A DNA stretch of 7,336 bases, taken from NCBI GenBank assembly GCA_019415985.1, contig DXYE01000127.1, forward strand, positions 1 through 7,336. Reading direction: 5' to 3'. The notes beneath the pieces were generated by a model, which made no database searches, was not told where the DNA came from, and saw only the letters and a list, made by a program, of their open reading frames with translations. The position numbers and the translations under genes were made by a program. Below are positions 4,824-7,336 of this stretch, piece by piece. This stretch comes from Clostridiales bacterium. GTDB taxonomy: Bacteria; Bacillota; Clostridia; Oscillospirales; CAG-272. Numbering within the stretch: position 1 is the first letter of the stretch; every line of letters begins with the position of its first letter.

Positions 4824-6539
4824 ATGCCGGATATTAAGGTGAAGGACGTTGCCAAAGGGACGGTAAAGGCCATTGACAAATCGGCTACTGCCGCACAGCG
4901 AATGAAAAACGCCTATATCCGCACCAAGGAAAAAGCGGAACACAGCGCCGCACCGCAGGAGGATTCGCCGGAAGAATATGCGACTGGCCGCGTTTCCGGC
5001 GGTTTGGATTCAGCGCAGAAGGCTGTGCGTGAATTTGACCGACAAGGCCGCAAAGGTGTAAAGACCACCAAAGAGAATATTTCCAAAGCAAAGGATTACT
5101 TTGAAAAGCGGGCGGTCAACCAGCCCAAAAAACAGGCGCGGCGCAAGGCGGCTGAAAGTATCCGGCGCACCACCGGCAACGCCAAGAAAACCATTAAAAC
5201 CGTAGACCGGGGCGGCAAAACCATCAAGCAGACTGCAAAATCCACCGCTAAAGGGACGGTAAAGACTGCACGGAAAACGGTAAAAACCGCAGAGCGTACA
5301 GCCAAAACCACGATCAAGACCACCCAACAGGCGGCAAAGGCGGCGCAGAAAACAGCGCAGGCCACCGCACGGGCGGCAAGGGCTGCGGCTCATGCTGCCC
5401 GTGCTGCCGCTAAAGCTGCGGCGGTTACAGCAAAGGCTGTTGCCAAGGCAATCGCGCTGGCGGTAAAAGCGATCATTGCCGGGACAAAGGCGCTGATTGC
5501 CGCCATTGCAGCCGGGGGCTGGATCGCTGTTTTGGTGATTATCATTATCTGCCTGATCGCCATGATTATCGGCTCCTGCTTTGGGATTTTCTTTTCCAGT
5601 GAGGACAGCGGAAGCGGAATGACCATGCAGGGCGTTGTGCAGGAAATCAATACCGAGTACCAAGACAAACTGGACGAAACCAAGGCTTCCCACACCTATG
5701 ATGTGCTGGAGATGTCCGGCTCCCGCGCAGTCTGGAAAGAGGTGCTTGCGGTTTATGCGGTGAAAACCACCAATGACCCGGACAACGCGCAGGAAGTCGC
5801 CACAATGGACGACGGGAAAAAGCAGATTCTCAAAGATATATTTTGGGAGATGAACGCCATATCCTCCAGCACCGACACCAAGACGGAAACGGTGATTCAG
5901 GAAAGCGACGACGGGAATGGGAATATCGTGGAAACGGAAGTGACCGTTACCCAAACCTATCTGTATATTACCGTCAGCCACAAGACTGCCGATGAGATGG
6001 CGGCGCAGTATGGCTTCAGCGAGGATCAGAAAGAGCAGCTTGCCGAATTGCTGGCCGACGAAAACAATTCCCTGTGGACGAGCGTGTTGTATGGGATTAC
6101 CGGCGGCGATGGGGAAATCGTTTCGGTGGCGCTTTCGCAGATCGGGAATATCGGCGGAGAGCCTTATTGGTCGTGGTATGGTTTTTCCGGGCGTGTGGAA
6201 TGGTGTGCGTGTTTCGTATCGTGGTGCGCAAATGAATGCGGGTATATCGAAAACGGTATTATCCCGAAGTTCGCGGGCTGTATTCAAGGCTCTGATTGGT
6301 TCAAGGAACGCGGGCTTTGGCAGGACAACAGCTACGAACCGCGCCCCGGTGACATTATCTTTTTTGACTGGGATGATGAAAGCGGACAGGACGGACTACC
6401 CGACCATGTGGGTATCGTTCAAAAGGTCGAGGATGGCCACGTCTACACGGTAGAGGGCAATTCCGGCGACGAGTGCCGCCAGAACAGCTATCCCGTAGGA
6501 TATTATGAGGTGTACGGGTACGGAGTGCCAGCTTTTTAA
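4824..6539 (+). CDS. membrane-anchored CHAP-domain cell-wall hydrolase (CD1108-like)
   Basis: A 571-residue protein resembling the CD1108-type mobile-element proteins, thought to cut peptidoglycan locally for assembly of the conjugation channel. Residues 1-230 are very basic and mostly Lys/Ala/Thr/Arg, ending in twelve 7-residue units (145-228). One strong transmembrane helix follows (about 232-257, GGWIAVLVIIIICLIAMIIG), so the basic part should be cytoplasmic and the rest outside. Residues 265-425 are an extracellular linker of unknown fold. The CHAP domain (about 430-571) has its presumed nucleophile Cys461 in EWCACFVSWCANECG, His528 in LPDHVGIVQKV and Glu544 in YTVEGNS. PGDIIFFDWD is the usual core strand. 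CHAP enzymes are amidases or endopeptidases; which applies is not visible. GGAGGTGA (4811-4818) lies 5 nt before the ATG. No separate lysozyme domain is seen. The gene appears intact. Confidence 0.88.
   Translation: MPDIKVKDVAKGTVKAIDKSATAAQRMKNAYIRTKEKAEHSAAPQEDSPEEYATGRVSGGLDSAQKAVREFDRQGRKGVKTTKENISKAKDYFEKRAVNQPKKQARRKAAESIRRTTGNAKKTIKTVDRGGKTIKQTAKSTAKGTVKTARKTVKTAERTAKTTIKTTQQAAKAAQKTAQATARAARAAAHAARAAAKAAAVTAKAVAKAIALAVKAIIAGTKALIAAIAAGGWIAVLVIIIICLIAMIIGSCFGIFFSSEDSGSGMTMQGVVQEINTEYQDKLDETKASHTYDVLEMSGSRAVWKEVLAVYAVKTTNDPDNAQEVATMDDGKKQILKDIFWEMNAISSSTDTKTETVIQESDDGNGNIVETEVTVTQTYLYITVSHKTADEMAAQYGFSEDQKEQLAELLADENNSLWTSVLYGITGGDGEIVSVALSQIGNIGGEPYWSWYGFSGRVEWCACFVSWCANECGYIENGIIPKFAGCIQGSDWFKERGLWQDNSYEPRPGDIIFFDWDDESGQDGLPDHVGIVQKVEDGHVYTVEGNSGDECRQNSYPVGYYEVYGYGVPAF
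5256..5507 (+). repeat. 12 imperfect heptads encoding an Ala/Lys-rich helix
   Basis: Within the CHAP protein, residues 145-228 divide into twelve consecutive 7-residue units, such as TVKTARK, TVKTAER, ATARAAR, AAAHAAR, AAAKAAA and KAIALAV. Units change gradually from Thr/Lys-rich to Ala/Arg-rich to hydrophobic, and run straight into the membrane helix. The DNA is degenerate (no perfect nucleotide repeat), so the periodicity is kept at protein level. It predicts one long basic helix next to the membrane, similar in composition to histone H1-like tails. Confidence 0.7.
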
Positions 6540-6545
6540 CCGGCC

Positions 6546-6582
6546 AAAAAAGAAAACAGCCGCTTGTGTTTGCAGGCGGCTG
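6546..6582 (-). terminator. intrinsic terminator of the AraC-type gene
   Basis: The stem CAGCCGC (6557-6563) with GCGGCTG (6576-6582) is 7 bp with a 12-nt loop. On the minus strand it is followed by TTTTCTTTTTT (6556-6546). It lies 11 nt beyond the stop of the minus-strand regulator. On the plus strand the following bases (AGTACATAGC) are not a U tract, so it probably ends the AraC transcript. It may only weakly stop transcription of the CHAP gene, which ends 6 nt before it. Confidence 0.85.
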
Positions 6583-6593
6583 AGTACATAGCG

Positions 6594-7283
6594 TTATTTT
6601 TGAGCCATTTTTCGGAATTCACCCGGTAATAGTCCGGTACTTTTGCGGAATAATTCTGCAAATCTACTTGAAGTGGAATAACCTACGGTTTGAGCAACCT
6701 GTCCTATTGTCAATTCCGTATATGCCAGTAGATACTCTGCCTGACTCATTCGCCGTTGTTGAACATACTCTGTGATAGTGCAGTCATAGTATTTTTTAAA
6801 GCAACTTTTCAATTTTGTTGTTCCCATACACGCGATTTGCGCCAACCTTTCCAGAGGAATATCAGAAGCATAATGGTCGCTTAGATATGAGGCAACAGTC
6901 TGGATACTTTCTATATCTTGTTGAGAGAGTTTATGAGCCGGTTTATCAGGATGTTTCTTCTGATATTCCACAACCATTGAAACAGCTTCTGCGACTTTCC
7001 CCTCATAAAAAAGTTTTGCGGCAATACCTTCCCCTCGATAGTCTTTGATTTCTGTGAGTAGCCGCGACATTTCTGGAAAGTCGGAAGTCTGGTCGATCTT
7101 CCGAAAGGCATCTACAGGATTGATCTGTGCCTCCGGGTACAGTTTTTTCAGGTAATCCTCATAATATGCCGGTGCAATCTCAATCCCAATCGAACGGATC
7201 GGAATATTCTTGTGGATCAATGCTTTATAGGGTGTATAGCCTCCAATAAAGGTCTTGATACAACCAGCAGACAATCTGCGGTA
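6594..7283 (-). pseudogene. AraC-family transcriptional regulator, N-terminally truncated
   Basis: The frame keeps about 229 codons of a regulator usually near 300 residues. Counting from the TTG at 7274 as residue 1, residues 1-110 are the end of the effector/dimerisation half (TFIGGYTPYKALIHKNIPIRSIGIEI read as separate strands, then FPEMSRLL and YRGEGIAAKLFYEGKVAEA). Residues 118-226 are the complete AraC DNA-binding domain with two helix-turn-helix units: LERLAQIACMGTTKLKSCF and LTIGQVAQTVGYSTSSRFAE, followed by FRKSTGLLPGEFRK. Upstream, codons Tyr-Arg-Arg continue plausibly, but a TGA at 7286-7284 closes the frame and another follows soon after. No ATG or ribosome site offers a new start: TTG at 7274 has no Shine-Dalgarno sequence. 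It is therefore probably a broken gene, though the DNA-binding half is undamaged and could work if expressed. It converges on the CHAP gene. Confidence 0.7.
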
Positions 7284-7336
7284 TCAGAATTGTTTTTCCT
7301 TGTTGCTTCAAAATGCGAAGATAGTTTTTCAAATCT
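7282..7336 (-). pseudogene. possible ABC-transporter ATPase internal fragment
   Basis: In the frame one base away from the AraC frame, the minus strand reads LKNYLRILKQQGKTILI from the window edge down to 7282. This matches the pattern after the Walker B/D-loop of ABC ATPases, where a helix LxxxLxxLKxQGKTIL(I/V) precedes the H-loop histidine. The expected following residues (such as AEHR or STHD) are absent, and the AraC sequence begins exactly there. I infer a fusion of two gene fragments. Only 18 codons are visible, so the family call is tentative; ECF-type or multidrug ATPases, often neighbours of AraC genes, are candidates. Confidence 0.4.

Larger units (their letters stand above)
3044..6539 (+). 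mobile_element. remnant of a Tn1549/CTn-type conjugative element
   Basis: Four co-directional reading frames keep what I recall as the gene order of this ICE family: VirB4-like ATPase (3' end only), a DUF6674-like protein, a class B sortase, and a CD1108-like CHAP protein. GC appears higher than in the AT-rich flanks. The left edge cuts through virB4, and the right edge is the CHAP stop followed by a convergent AraC fragment. None of the usual downstream partners (DUF4315/DUF4366-type genes, topoisomerase, relaxase) follow. No integrase, terminal repeats or attachment site is visible, so these are limits of recognisable homology, not excision ends. Confidence 0.7.

Noticed and set aside
5010..6287. 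425-codon minus-strand open frame opposite the CHAP gene
   Set aside because: It is antisense to a gene with clear domains; its length comes from the Ala/Lys/Thr-rich codons, which rarely give stops in the opposite frame. Its Cys/Gly/Arg-rich translation has no recognisable domain.

Overview
The window looks like a low-to-moderate-GC Clostridia (Firmicutes) chromosome, possibly a gut anaerobe. The grounds are strong GGAGG-type ribosome binding sites, textbook sigma-A promoters, an S-layer-homology (SLH) surface protein, a class B sortase, and a conjugation-gene block of the kind carried by Tn1549/CTn-like integrative conjugative elements (ICEs). All family assignments come from reading the translated sequence; no database search was run.

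Left part (1-2450): an AT-rich non-coding stretch carries a sigma-A promoter that fires leftward out of the window. It is followed by one long minus-strand gene (510-2300) for a secreted protein with three SLH repeats, a beta-rich middle and a C-terminal SGNH-hydrolase-like domain. That gene has its own near-consensus promoter (2422-2450) and a leader of about 115 nt.

Middle (2450-3043): AT-rich intergenic DNA with two hairpins that look like minus-strand intrinsic terminators but have no intact gene in front of them. They suggest 3' ends of genes that have been lost or rearranged.

Right-centre (3044-6539): a compact plus-strand block that starts abruptly inside the last ~56 codons of a VirB4-like conjugation ATPase. 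It continues with a DUF6674-like helical protein, a class B sortase and a membrane-anchored CHAP-domain cell-wall hydrolase (CD1108-like). Spacing is tight, with overlaps of 20 and 11 nt (the second to a putative 15-codon ORF) and an 18-nt gap. The rest of an ICE (relaxase, coupling protein, VirB6, most of VirB4, integrase) is not present here, so this is probably a remnant or rearranged piece. The three downstream genes look intact. Together they would act at the cell envelope: the hydrolase opens peptidoglycan for the mating channel and the sortase anchors an element-encoded surface protein that is not in the window.

Right end (6546-7336): a convergent minus-strand AraC-family regulator fragment with its own terminator. 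Its N-terminal part is missing: reading upstream, the frame hits a stop at once, and a different frame reads like the interior of an ABC transporter ATPase. This edge therefore looks like a chimeric deletion junction. I found no RNA genes, CRISPR array, insertion sequence or attachment site.
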